Below, in pieces: positions 33,183-56,670 of a stretch of DNA of 64,000 nucleotides (position 1 is the stretch's first letter; each line of letters opens with the position of its first letter). The stretch spans positions 11,712,001 through 11,776,000 of the forward strand of contig NC_056538.1 of NCBI RefSeq assembly GCF_910596095.1, written 5' to 3'. A program made the position numbers and the translations under genes. The notes beneath the pieces are model-generated. The model was not told the DNA's origin and ran no database searches. It saw only the letters and a program-made list of their open reading frames with translations. This DNA comes from Thunnus maccoyii (Eukaryota > Chordata > Actinopteri > Scombriformes > Scombridae).

Positions 33183-35769
33183 CTGGAAGTGCACTTTAAG
33201 TGTTCATTGGGTATTCATGTAGATTTTACATCAGAGAAAATTCTTAAAACACTGCTACCAAATTAACTCTACTACACACAATATACACACTATCATGCCT
33301 AGCTAATGAATTGAGACCAGATAGGTAACAATGCAGAGTGCGCTTCAGTGGTCATACTAATTACATCATAAGCTAAATCAAATCAAGTGTTTCTTGTGAT
33401 TTATTGAAACATACTACAATACTGCTGTGGTCAAGCCTGCATGTAAACTCATTAATAACCATTGTCACTGCAAGATATTAACAATGATAGCAAGACAGAT
33501 AGAGCACATTTTCCTTTAGCTATGCCACACCTTCATCTCTGCAGGGCACTCACACGCCACACATGTTCATACACACACTCAGAGTCCCCCCAGCCCCTCC
33601 CTATCCCTCTGGCCGACCCTGTCCCTGGCGTGTGTGCAGACAGGCTAGGTAATCCCTCAGGATGGGGCCTCTTGTTTTGACAACTCCTGTGAAGCCCAGT
33701 GTCTCTTACAACAAAACATAGACTGGCCTATCATCAGCAAAATGTCAGCCCCCGGCTCACTCCTTAGTCACCCAAAGGAGGATCAGGTTGCCTTTACACT
33801 ATGCGACCCATTAACTCAGAATAGAAACATTCTCAGCACCAGTATAATGATCCCCTTTGTTTGCTAAGACAATGACATTGATAAGAGACAAGCTGCACTC
33901 GTGGCTCCTGATAGAAGTGTGTATAAGGTTACATGTAGCCAGGGCAGGAGTGATGTGGCTCCTAAACAGAGTTCAGGGTGGTGTACTCTTACCCTCTGCT
34001 GGTCCCAGTGGGATGAAAAGACACCTGCAGGTCAATCAGCATCAAGACACATGCACACTCTTTAAATTAAGACTGCTATACGTGAGGGGTGGGCACTAAC
34101 TTGAGAATGTGCCAACTGTGACAAAGACATCAAGGTTTAAGAAGTTAACACATCAGAATGGGTAATGATAAATATTGAAAATACTGAAGAGGAGATGTGC
34201 TGCAGAGGTCAATGGAAAGAGCAAGGGTGTGAGGGTTAGAGGTTTCACTACTTTCTTTGGAGCGCCACCCACAGTGGCACTGCTTGATGGCTTGGATAAA
34301 GGCATGCACTATTTTAGATGTTTCATGATCTTTACTTGATAATTTGATTTTATGCTGCGTTCCAGACAACTCAGAACTCAAAAATTTCCGAATTCCTTCT
34401 CGAAAAAGTATGATGGAACAGCTCTTTAAGCTCTAACTGTGAAACTCAGAACACTTTCATGCACCCTGATTTCACCAAGAAGCAGATGCTCTGACCGCAA
34501 ATATAGAGGTCAACTTAAGGCCATATAGTCATTTCTCCTGTCTGAAAAGAGACAGGCTGTAAATAAAATAAGACAAACTCTCTATGTAGAGTGATGAAGT
34601 GTCAAAATTAATTATAAATGTTGCAAGCTAGTTAACTAGCTATATGGAGAGCTATTGCTAGCTAGCTAGATATAGATTTTGTCGCGGTCAGCTATGTTGA
34701 TTGTTTGCATTTAGCATCATTTTGTGGAATTTTCATCATGGAAATTTTTGACCTCCAACTTGAACGGACCAAACCATTAAACATGCACTAATTGTTTTTC
34801 TGGCCACTTGCGGACAGCGGAAACCAGCAGCAGACATAACACTGACATATTTTTGCCTTATTCACTCATATGGTAAACTTGTTAGCGTACAGTTGCTTAT
34901 TTACACATCCAGCAGACATGGAGGAGTATTAGCATTCATTTGAAGTCGAGTTTCTGGCCATGCAGTGGATGAAAGTCAAATATTCACTTTCCTTTTAGCT
35001 CTATTTTGATCTCTACCAACCTCTGAGAAATTATTTGGCTATTTAGCAGTTAAATGCTTTACTATGTTCACCAGCTAGTTGCTGACTTTGTCTGTCTGTC
35101 ATTTGGTGCTGGGCAGGTAATGTGCAGGGAAAACAGCTGCGTTTTGCAGCCAAAAATGATGCTGATGAGACCAGTGCAAGTGAACCATAATATTAGCTTA
35201 AGGTTGCCAGCAGGAAAACCAAAACAGAGAGCTGAAAGATGCTTTAAATCTTTGTAGAGCTGAGGTAAACAGTATTCCAAGTAGGATCATGACTACAAGG
35301 GACCCCAAATACATAAGAGTAATAATGGATTATGTGATGCTTTGTTAATCTAACAATATTAATTACATTAGCAGCTTTAAAATCTTAATTCATGGCAGCA
35401 GAACCATCCAAGATTATATACTGTTTTTTTTTTTTTTTGTAAATTTCTAAGTTTATCTGTTAGATTCATGCTTTAAATTGCTAATTGTAATTTAAACTTT
35501 ACTAAATTGACCACAGCTGCTCAACAGATATGACAGGATCTAAGAGGTGAGACATTTCTGTCACAGAACTCCAGATTTCCTGTAGATTAACCTATAAACC
35601 GCACACTTTGCAGAATGGACCACAGAACATGCACTACAGTAACCTTTTCCCATCTCCCTCTCAATTCATGATACCAACACCCCAGCCTGCTACAGCAACC
35701 CCAGCCAGTTTCCCATTGGTTAGCCCCAAGGCACAGAGGAGCATATCTGTAGCCAACCTTGACGTGCTA
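33183..35769. other. intergenic, dscam-bace2 (part 3)
   Basis: No gene supported. It holds the dispersed repeat at 34979-35150, and 'gctgcgttccagacaactcagaactc' near 34355, a phrase common in teleost dispersed repeats. A run of tagctagc words lies at 34620-34670. Confidence 0.55.
34979..35150. repeat. short dispersed repeat, copy 2
   Basis: Second copy of the repeat at 13196-13315, extending further with 'gtctgtctgtcatttggtgc' and 'gggcaggtaatgtgcaggg'. No coding content. Confidence 0.5.
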
Positions 35770-36012
35770 AACTAGGACGCTGAAGGGGACAGAAATGGGA
35801 GGAGAGAGGAGGAGAGGCAGGGGAGTGAGCGAAAGGAGGAGAGAGAGAAGGAAAAAAACGTAATGAAAGGCTGCTGGAGGAGTGGCAGAAATAAGGAAGT
35901 GAGGATGGAGAGCTGAGAGGGTGATGGAAAAGAGGGGATACAGAGGGAAGCAGTGGAGAGGGAAGGGAGTGAAGGTGGCGAGTATAAGTAAAAGGAGAGA
36001 GAGAACAGGGTG
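35770..36012. repeat. purine-rich (GGA/GAA) tract
   Basis: About 240 bp in which the plus strand is overwhelmingly A and G (ggaggagagaggaggagaggc-like words). The long minus-strand frames over it are composition artefacts rich in Ser, Leu and Pro. Confidence 0.8.
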
Positions 36013-37491
36013 GGTTTTGGTGATTTGTACTCTGGCTGCATATGCACCTGGTCTCCATCTCCTCCATTCTCTGCTTGAAAACTGGAAAAATCAATACACC
36101 CACAGTCTAGTGTATCCCCACATGCACTGGATCATTAAAAATATATAATCAAACACCCCACCGTCATTTTTCATCACTATTACCATGATCTCGTTTCTGA
36201 ACGCGCGCTGATATCAGTATATCACCAACATGGCTGTAACAATGTAATAATCCAATCAATGGCCTTCTAATTATTTCAGTGCCTCAGTTAATCGTCCAGT
36301 TAAAGCAGTCTTTCAGCCTTGACTCTCAGAATGGCACATGGAGACAGGCTGCTTGTTAACAAATGCACACAGCAGAACTAAAGCAGGGCTGTTGTAATAA
36401 GAATATCTGACTTCTCAGCTTCACAACTCAATCCAACTCAGGGTCGCAGTGTTGCCTAGTAACGATGGCACACTACTGACCTTATCTATGTGGTCATAAA
36501 AATGTATGAAGAAGCCCCCCCCATCTCCTTGCCTTCCAACCTCCTCCCTGCCTGCCTCTGTTTAGTCCTTCCTATAACCATACTACCACCCTCACAGCCC
36601 TTATCTCCCCCTCTCTGAGTAGCATCTAGCCAGGGGGCAAGCACCCTCCATGCTCTCCTACCCCTGCCAGGGCAGCTCTGCGGTAGGTGTTATCTGCCTA
36701 GGAGCTCCCCTCTCTTTATTACAGAGGGGGGGTCGGGAAACATGTACACACTTGAGCCTTTTGCAAAAACACAATGCGCCTGTATGCGCTGTATGTGCAC
36801 ACTACATGCATGCAGAACCCAACAGATACAGCACTGGTGGGCGGGTAGTGGGAGGCAGGAAGGATGCAGATTGCATGCTATGAAACCGATAGATAGCTGT
36901 AAGAACAGAGGGACACAGTCAAGCGCAAAGGAGACTCAATACCAAAACCGCAAGGTGAGTCGGTGCACCAGCCTTCATGAGAATATTACTTGAGAGTGGA
37001 ATTTCTGTTCTGCCCACTGTGGGAGAAAGGAAACATGGCAGAGTGTGAGAGAATGTGCTTGTTTGTATGAGAAAACAACAGAAATACAGTAGGCTTCCCT
37101 TTGCGATGAGCTTCACAAATGTGCTGTATTTGTGAAAGCAATTTGCTTGTGAGAGATGAGATGCATCTGATCTCTATCCACTCATGAGTCCTAAGAGCCA
37201 GGTTCAGCTTTTCTAATTGGCCTTCACCTTGGAGACCCCCACCCTAATGAGATAACAAACTCCAGGTGTTGCACCTGATATAACCTCTGGGATTCACAGA
37301 GGGACTATGACACATACACACACACCCCTGCTCCATCTGTCTGCTCTACAATAAACACTGTCAGGCCATAATGATGATGTCCGGATTCTCACAGCAAAGT
37401 CAACACAAAGATCTGCAATTTGACTCCTTCACATTTATTCAACTCAGAAATAGAGCCACAAAGCTATTTATATGTCAAACCAATAGGTGAC

Positions 37492-37499
<8 letters not shown>

Positions 37500-37522
<23 letters not shown>
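37500..37522. repeat. poly-A run
   Basis: More than 20 consecutive A in intergenic DNA. Confidence 0.9.
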
Positions 37523-39084
37523 CTGTATCCTGATCTTCCCTCTCTAGGTTTCAGAAAAATCTAAATCTCATCTTGCCGCCCAAGTGAAAATCTGTCTATT
37601 TTTTATGATGAAAAACTGGAGAAACAGTCCACAAGTGGAATGTCTCACCTGCAAGAGCTCCACAATAGATTCAGATAGATTTTGGCAGTTTTCATGTGGG
37701 TCTTGGAGTGAATAATTATAACAACCACTGCAGTAAACAAGTCCTACTACAGCACAGTGCCCTAACTTTGTTGACAAGCAGCAACTCAATAATGAGGACA
37801 GCCACAACCCGCCACGCCATGGCTCCCCTGCCCACGATTACAGCAACATCTGCTCTGAGGCACCCAACGCATCAGGTGGGATCTGTGGTATCTGAACAAA
37901 CACAGGCGGCATATGTGTGTGTGTGTAAGCGTTAGAGTAACTAGGGACACTGGTGAGGGTATGAGTAGTGCCTTGAGGCGAGGAGCAGAAGGGTGGCAGG
38001 GTTCCTGACTCCCACTGTGGCCTGTTTAGACGCTAGCCTCTGTGACTCATCTACGTGTCACTAATGCTTTCCCTATGAATGGACAGATACAGATACACTG
38101 CAGAAAGGCAACGCTACCACCACAGGGGGAAGTGTAAGTGTGAATAGCCTGTGAGACTAGCATGAGCCATCCTTAGTCATACTCCCGCCTGTCTGAGCAC
38201 AGAGTTGCCATACAGTTACAAGTAATTGATCTAAAAAAACAAAAATAAATCAAAACCAGCTGTCTTTTATATAGCTGGAAACATGCAGTGTGGTGCCAGT
38301 AGATGAGCAGTGAGGTACCCATGCACCTGTTGTCTGGCTCGTCCCTCTCATCTCATCCAGGCTCTCCTCATTTGGGCTGCTCTCCTGCAGTGGCAGCTGT
38401 GAATATGTACACCTTGTTAGGAGGCTGACAGTTCTGGCAGAGGGAGAGGCAGAAGAGTAGCTTGTTATGAAGAACAGGCTAACTATATGTCAATCCCTGC
38501 TTTGCAGAGAGAGGAAACACAAAAACAGACAGAGAATAAACAAGAGATTGTCTTTAAGATACAAAAACATCTTTAAAATTTTCATATAACTTATCTTTAA
38601 TAAAGAAAGACCCATTTTTAATATTTGAATGTACTGAGCTAAAAGCTAATTGACCCCAGTTACTATCAAAATGAGATTTGCCTCAGAAAGGAGGAGGCCT
38701 GATCATTATAACCTGCCACACTGTAAATCCCCATTTGCCGCTCATCCAGCTCTGTCATCCCTGTGCTGTAATTACACTGCATCTGATATCACGGGGAAAT
38801 GCTAACAGATTCAGCAAATCTCAGATAAGCGTTATAGACTTTGGGTTGTCTGGGGAGCTGCTTATCACAGACCTGCATGAGGCTAAAAAAGGCAGAAGGC
38901 TGGGGTCACTGAACAGGCAATACTGCCAATTAAGGACTTCATAACACAATTTATATGTTGAAACTTTTGTTTGAAATGGAAAAACTCTTTCATGTAATGA
39001 GGGACATTGTAATGTAAAATAAAAAAAACTGAAGATATGATGGCAATGAATATAAACATATCTGGTGATTCAAATGATTTTTTT

Positions 39085-39470
39085 TTTCTTTTGGTTCTCA
39101 CTTCAAAAGAATAGGTTGATACTTTGGGAAGTAATTTGCACTCAGGTACTGCCAGCAACCAGTTAGCTTAGCAAAAAGACAAGAAAACAGCTAGCCTGGC
39201 TCTGTCCAGCGTTGACAAACCAAAACTTGTCATTTTTACACTTAGTTGTAAACAGAATTCTCAAAAAATAATCAAGATAGAGTATGAGGTGACTTTTTCA
39301 TTACCGCTGGAGTGCCATCTTTTTTCCTGTTCTCTTTTGGGCAAAATAACAACTGACACATGTCTCACTTTAACAATTAAATACATCAGGGTGACATATT
39401 GTGTTAACTAGTTGACATGACTTTATATAGCTGTGTGTAAAAACACACAGATACTAGAAACTCATTTAGC
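39085..39470. repeat. putative dispersed teleost repeat
   Basis: Carries 'agttagcttagcaaaaagac aagaaaacagctagcctggctctgtcc', a phrase I recognise as recurrent in teleost genomes. Borders are not clear and no coding content is seen. Confidence 0.4.
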
Positions 39471-40528
39471 AGCTTCAAAATCAGCTCATACTGCTGATGC
39501 TGAATTACACAAACCAATTTTGATCCATAATTGTAATAATGACTGACCTTAAAGCAAAAAAAAGCCTATAGATGGTTTACATCTGTGATTAGGTGAAGAT
39601 GTGGCTGTGTTGTTTACGGGGAGTGAGTGCATATGAGATAATGTCCTCCTCTGATCAGCTATAATGATCAGAGCTGTGAGGATTAAGTACCAATGTCCCA
39701 GTAAAGGAGCTTTGCACTGACAAATGTAGGACCAGTGGCTCTCCTAATCTGCCTAATTTGCTCATCCACAGATGATGCTGCAGCGCCTTCAGATTGGATT
39801 TAAACCTGGCACAAGAATGGTGTAGAGTGCCTTGCTGTGGCCAGATGTGGGACTGCAGGAGGAAGCTGCATGGCCCCATGAGAAAAACTTAATCGACGGA
39901 TAAAACACAGGAACATAATCAAAACAAAACTGAGAGTAAATGAAAGTCACACAGGAGCATCTGAGACATTTTTCAATCGATCATTACAAATTAAATGCTG
40001 TAAATGAGTTAACTTCTAACAGACCGTTCTAACAGTGTTTGATTTATCTCATAATTTGAATTAAATTGGTTGGACATCTATTACTGTTTGTAATAAATGT
40101 GCAACTCTAGAAAAAAAAAACAATTGTGTGTGTCATAATCAGCTTTTTTATGACAACTTCACAAGCCTCTAATTGCTGGATTGGATTAATAAGAATTTCA
40201 TTGGTCCCTAAAAATTAGGTCATGAGCCATAAAAAGTTGGGAAACCCTCTAACCCAAAGAGGTATGACACACATGATCAACCACCGGATTCACAATGTGT
40301 CATGGGTAGTAACAGACAAGTAAACGATGCATTCCGGCTTCCCCCAGTTTTTATACTCTGGGGCCAAGGAAGTATCTCAAAGTCACAGGGAAGAAGAAGA
40401 AGCAGGAACTATGCTTAAATGGGTCATTCACAAGACCCAGTGCATGACAAGCAATACCGGAAAGATGAATTTTTGTGGTCACAGCCTGTCCCCACATTAT
40501 TAGGGTTATTGTAACTATAGTGATTAAC

Positions 40529-40586
40529 TTCAGTGAGAGAGTGAGACAGAGAGAGAGGGAGAGAGAGGGGGGGGAGACGGAGACGG
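40529..40586. repeat. GA-rich tract
   Basis: Repeated gaga and gagggaga words followed by a G8 run and gagacgg. Confidence 0.8.
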
Positions 40587-41801
40587 GGTGAACATGTGAC
40601 AGTGTAACTGTGGACTCATGAGGAATTCAGAGCGAGACAGTGGTTGTCTCTGTGTGAAACAGGGAGCGTGGAGAAGGCCTGTGACATTGATCTCGCCTTA
40701 CCACTGGATCTTCTTCCTCCTTCCTTGCACTATGCAGTGCAGCAAATGAAACAGTCTTGGCTGGAACATGCACAGAACAAAAACGTCTGAGTTTCTAACT
40801 TGGAAGTTTAAATGTGTCTTTTCTATATACCACAATCTTTACATATTGCACTGGAGACCAATTATACTGACCAGCAGTCGGTGCTTGGGTACAGAATGAC
40901 ATTTTGTGAAGATAAAGTGTGAATCCTGTCCATATTGACGGTAATTGGCATGGTATTTGGATGATGTAATCATATGAAAAGTCACTGACTTTATGGTATT
41001 AGCTGAGTTGTTGATCCTATGGGAGTGAATGGGGCTTTAAAAGACTTCAGCATTGGGCTTTAACACATAGCAGTGTGCATGTCACCATAATGAGCTTACG
41101 CACTGTCAATCAGTGTGCAACACTGAGCATTTTGAGACTTTAAAGGAGTTTGTATACAGGTGGTGTGCTATAATGTGCCTCTATGGATTGTATTGCATTA
41201 TATTTACATAAAATAACTCATAAACTGTACAAATAATCATAATGAATATATGTAGGTTGTGGCTCAGATATTAAATACAGTGTCTATGAGGATTGCCTTT
41301 CAAACTTATTAACTCAAAAAATAAACCAGTTCTCAGTAAGAAAATTCATATCACCCGTCTACAAAGAATTACGCACAATTTGATAAATCAATGGTCTTGG
41401 TGGCATCAAAAATGTAGGAGTGACACACTTTTGATGCCACCGTGATTTTTAAAGATAAAAGTGTCATTTTTTCAGATATATCTCATTAAACACAAATTAA
41501 ATTAAGTATAAAGAATCTATACAAAGAAATTAATATCCCACCTAACCTTTTAGTTGAATATGTTTTATAACTTTAGGAGACTAACATATGTGCTGATATA
41601 TGTAAGCATGGGGGATTTTCTTTTTTCTTTTTTTTCTTTTTTTGCTGTGACTGAACAAATTTAAAATACTAGACTACCATAACAAGACAACCAAAGGCTA
41701 TGCACAAAGTATAGAGAATTGGATTTGAACTGTAAATGCGGAAACATTAAGGGAAGAAAGAACTGTGAAACAATGTGGACTTTTTGTTACACTCTTCAAA
41801 G

Positions 41802-41802
<1 letters not shown>

Positions 41803-41832
<30 letters not shown>
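41803..41832. repeat. (AC)n microsatellite
   Basis: Fifteen AC units without interruption. Confidence 0.95.
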
Positions 41833-41834
<2 letters not shown>

Positions 41835-42246
41835 CCCTTGTCTTGTCTGTCCGGCATGTTCACATCAGTCTAAATTGTGGTGGGAGGTCGTTCAATTGCA
41901 TACTTTGTTAAAAACCTGTCACCATGCACACAGGAAGTGGTGAAATCAGCAGCGTCAAGTATACCTTCAAAATAAAAGACAATTAGGGGGTGGTTGAATC
42001 ATAAACAGAAACTAAAAATTACGTTCAGTTGATATCACTCAACTCAGTAAAATTAAAATATTAAAATATTAATGTAACAGAACTTATAGCCTGTAGTGGG
42101 CTATGTAGTTAGCACTGATGAGGGATTCCATTGTTGGAGGCTTATAAGCCAACTTATCCTCTTTGGCCCATTTTATATTGTCTGTGGCTGTGCTTGCTGT
42201 ATTTTTCTGTGCTGTATGTGGCTCATATTAAAACGTAATATGTAAT

Positions 42247-42560
42247 CATGGCTGTATTATAAGAGCTGAACAGGACTCCGCCACTCAGCCATGCAGCCAA
42301 TTTTTCCCAGTGGTAGGCCTATAACAGCGAAAAATCCCCCTGCGGCCCAAAAAGCATTTTCCCTAAGTCTATGGGCCAAGTGAGAACTCGTGGGTGGGGC
42401 AAGCAGGAGAAACACTACTGCGCATGTTCAGTGGGCTGTACAACATGGAAGCAAACCAGGAAGCTAGTCACTTTTTTTGGGCACATGTGCCAGATGAGCA
42501 ATTCTTATTGGACTGAATGGACACCATTTTGGGTCCGGTATCCAGCTCAATACATCCATG
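42247..42560. mobile_element. MITE-like element P (deleted copy)
   Basis: Begins catggctgtattataagagc and ends gctcaatacatccatg, so the ends are inverted. It matches element Q (42567-43067) in the same orientation, including 'cagccaatttttcccagtgg' and 'aaaagcattttcccc', but lacks about 200 bp of Q's middle. Confidence 0.65.
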
Positions 42561-42566
42561 GTGCAT

Positions 42567-43067
42567 CATGGATGTATAACAAGAGCTGGATAGGGCGCTG
42601 CCACTCAGCCTTGCAGCCAATTTTTCCCAGTGGTCACTCACGGTATTGCAACGAAAAATCCCCCCGTGGCCCAAAAAGCATTTTCCCCATAGACCACCAC
42701 TGTAAAAGAGACGTCTGTAAAACTGTTGACAGGACACCTTGGAATTCAAACAACGTCAATTATGACTCTTTCTGTTATGAACTTTTGAACCATGGAGGTT
42801 TTATATTTGTAAAACTTTCCTCCAGCTGAGAAAAGCGATTTAAAAATCTGTGACTTTACCACAATGTTAAGTCTATGGGCCGAGCGGGAACTCGCAGACG
42901 GAGCCAGTGGGGGAAACACTACTGCGCATATTCAGTGGGCAACACAACGCAGAAGCAAACCCAGAAGCTAGAAACTTTTTTTGGTATATGCACCAGCCAA
43001 GCAATTCCTATAGGACTGAATGGGCGCCATTTTTAGTCCGGTATCCAGCTCTTATAATACATCCATG
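42567..43067. mobile_element. MITE-like element Q (full-length copy)
   Basis: Bounded by catggatgtataacaagagc and gctcttataatacatccatg, an inverted pair. Lies 6 bp after P in direct orientation, and is followed by an inverted copy R. The 152-codon frame running through P and Q has no protein match and is chance. Confidence 0.7.
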
Positions 43068-43078
43068 TGGTGCTTATG

Positions 43079-43479
43079 CCAAAAAAGTTTCTAGCTTTTG
43101 GGTTTACTTCCGGGGATATGCGGCCCACTGAATATGCGCAGAAGTGTTTCTCCTGCTGGCCCCTCTGATGAGTTCCCGCTTGGCAATGGATAGACTTTAC
43201 ATTGTGGTGACGTCACGGATTTTTAAATCACTTTTCTCGGATCGAGGAAGGTTTTACAAATATAATACCCCATGGATCAAAGGGTCATGATTGACCTTGT
43301 TTGTAGTTCAAGGTGTCCTGTCAACAGTTTTACAGGCATCTCTTTTACACTGGTGGTCTATGAGGAAAATGCCTTTTGGGCTGCAGGGTGATTTTTCGCT
43401 GCAATACTGTGAGTGGCCTCTGGGAAAAATTGGCTGCAAAGCTGAGCGGCAGCACCCTATCCGGCTCGTATCATGATGG
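43079..43479. mobile_element. MITE-like element R (inverted partial copy)
   Basis: Reverse-oriented copy of about the first 400 bp of Q, from 'gtttctagcttttgggtttac' to 'ccctatccggctcgtatcatg'. With Q it forms a large imperfect palindrome with a spacer of about 95 bp. Its outer end abuts the truncated element at 43480. Confidence 0.65.
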
Positions 43480-43742
43480 TTCAGTTTACACCACTAACAA
43501 TTTAGATACTTTTATCATATCAATAATAATAATAAACTTGATCAAAATATAAGAATGCATATTAGTTAGTCATGGAGACACACATTAGTGTATTTTGTTA
43601 GTATCAGAGATTCTGCTGTGTAGTCTGACCTCTGGCTATAGGACAATGTAGTTAGTGAGATGTGCCACTGCTGAGTGCATATCTTTTCAAACATCTTCCA
43701 GGAGTGTTCTTTTGTGACTGCAATTGTGTAATAACTATTGTG

Positions 43743-44059
43743 CAATGGAGGAAGAAATATTCACATCCTTTACTTAAGTAAAAGTAGAAATATTGTAGTC
43801 TAAAAATGCTCCATTACAAAGCAAAAGTACAGAAGTATTATCAGCAACTCATCAAAAGTATCAAAAGTAAAAGTGGCTTCTTTCAAGTATTATAATATTA
43901 TAGTATATTATATTGTCACTAAAAAAATACATGTAAAAGTATTTATTTTACTGTTGTAGTTTATCAGTGTGGAGCCAATTTTAGATACTTTAGGTAGATT
44001 AATAGTAATGGTTCTGCATCATATTATATGTGTATCATATGTTTAAAAAAATAAAATAA

Positions 44060-44097
<38 letters not shown>

Positions 44098-44348
44098 ATG
44101 TTATTTATTTAGCACAAACACATTTAAAAAAGATAAGCGCATACAATTTAAACAACAATTAGAATATTAAAATATATTATTTTATATAAAATCTTAATCT
44201 GAAAAGTAACTATAAGTGTCGAATAAATGTAGTGGAGTAAAAAGTACGAAGTAGCATGAAATGGAAATACTCAAGTAAAGTACAAGTACATCAAAAATTG
44301 TACTTAAGTACAGTACTTGAGTAAATGTTTAATTACTTTCCACCACTG
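43743..44348. mobile_element. 606-bp non-autonomous hAT-like element inserted in the MITE
   Basis: Ends caatggaggaag... and ...ctttccaccactg are inverted (CA[A/G]TGG type). Flanks are ctattgtg (43735-43742) and ctattatg (44349-44356), an 8-bp target duplication with one mismatch. It contains 'aagtaaagtacaagtacatc' and 'cttaagtacagtacttgagt' words, plus an (AAT)n run at 44061-44095. Same family as 5587-6069, in opposite orientation. Confidence 0.78.
44061..44095. repeat. (AAT)n microsatellite
   Basis: About eleven AAT units inside the inserted hAT-like element. Confidence 0.9.
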
Positions 44349-44679
44349 CTATTATGAATGCACTGTTAGAGATGTAGCATTGGTTCAACATAATGGACAA
44401 TGAATAGAGGTATTACATGCAGTGATTATTGATATTTTACTCGAGATCTCGAGGTAATATCATTTTTTTAAAAAATAATTGCAAGCATGGCCGCACTCGG
44501 CTTCCATACTCTGGCTACCCGTTACCTTTAATTTGAAGGAAACAACCGGAAGTAGCATTTCCTACTTCGGCCAGCTTGAAGCCGTTGGCGTTGATTGGAC
44601 GAGAGACATCCTGTGGAAGTGTCCCGACGGCAGTCAAACTAACAGTTTTCAGCGTCAGTTAAAGGGTCAACTCGTCAGT

Positions 44680-44724
44680 ATGTCAAGTTTCTTTTTGACG
44701 GTTGAAGAGGCAACTGTTCTGTGA
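44680..44724 (+). other. upstream ORF 1 in presumed bace2 5' UTR
   Basis: ATG TCA ... TGA, 14 codons (MSSFFLTVEEATVL). Its stop TGA shares its last base with the ATG of the second upstream ORF. Only meaningful if transcription starts before 44680. Confidence 0.35.
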
Positions 44725-44777
44725 TGATGAAGATGATGAAGATGACGATGGCGGTCGTCGCGGTCCATCATGGCTAA
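44724..44777 (+). other. upstream ORF 2 in presumed bace2 5' UTR
   Basis: Seventeen codons (MMKMMKMTMAVVAVHHG) ending 79 bp before the bace2 ATG, with five in-frame ATG codons from a gatgatgaa repeat. It could lower initiation at the main start. Confidence 0.4.
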
Positions 44778-44856
44778 ACTGAAAACTTGAGGAGCAAAGT
44801 TTGTAACGAGGAGTCTTCTCCCAGACTTTCCCTGTCTAACGTGAACCAGCAGCACC

Positions 44857-56670
<11,814 letters not shown>

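Larger units (their letters stand above)
36013..42246. other. intergenic, dscam-bace2 (part 4)
   Basis: No gene supported. Contains a poly-A run (37500-37522), a GA-rich tract (40529-40586), an (AC)n run (41803-41832) and a probable dispersed repeat (39085-39470). Confidence 0.55.
43480..44506. mobile_element. truncated inverted copy of the 8948-9775 MITE, itself interrupted
   Basis: From 43480 the sequence is the reverse complement of about 9385 down to 9150 (for example 'tcatggagacacacattagt' and 'ctggctataggacaatgtag'). After an inserted element (43743-44348) it resumes with 'caacataatggacaatgaat' and finishes in the terminal repeat 'gcaagcatggccgcactcgg cttcca' at 44506, followed by TA. 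The other terminus is missing, replaced by element R. Confidence 0.75.
44507..44856 (+). promoter_or_regulatory. bace2 promoter region and 5' UTR
   Basis: The 350 bp between the last MITE and the start codon is CpG-richer than its surroundings and has no TATA box. It shows a perfect ETS/GABPA-type site, ACCGGAAGT, at 44545-44553 and an inverted CCAAT box (GATTGG) at 44593-44598, a layout seen in TATA-less housekeeping-type promoters. The transcription start is probably between 44560 and 44680 by inference. Confidence 0.5.

Noticed and set aside
35720..36103. Overlapping 127- and 91-codon minus-strand frames
   Set aside because: Composition artefact of the purine-rich tract, giving Ser/Leu/Pro/Phe-rich products.
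42371..42829. 152-codon plus-strand open frame
   Set aside because: Runs through two adjacent MITE copies, so its internal repeats reflect the transposons; no protein similarity.
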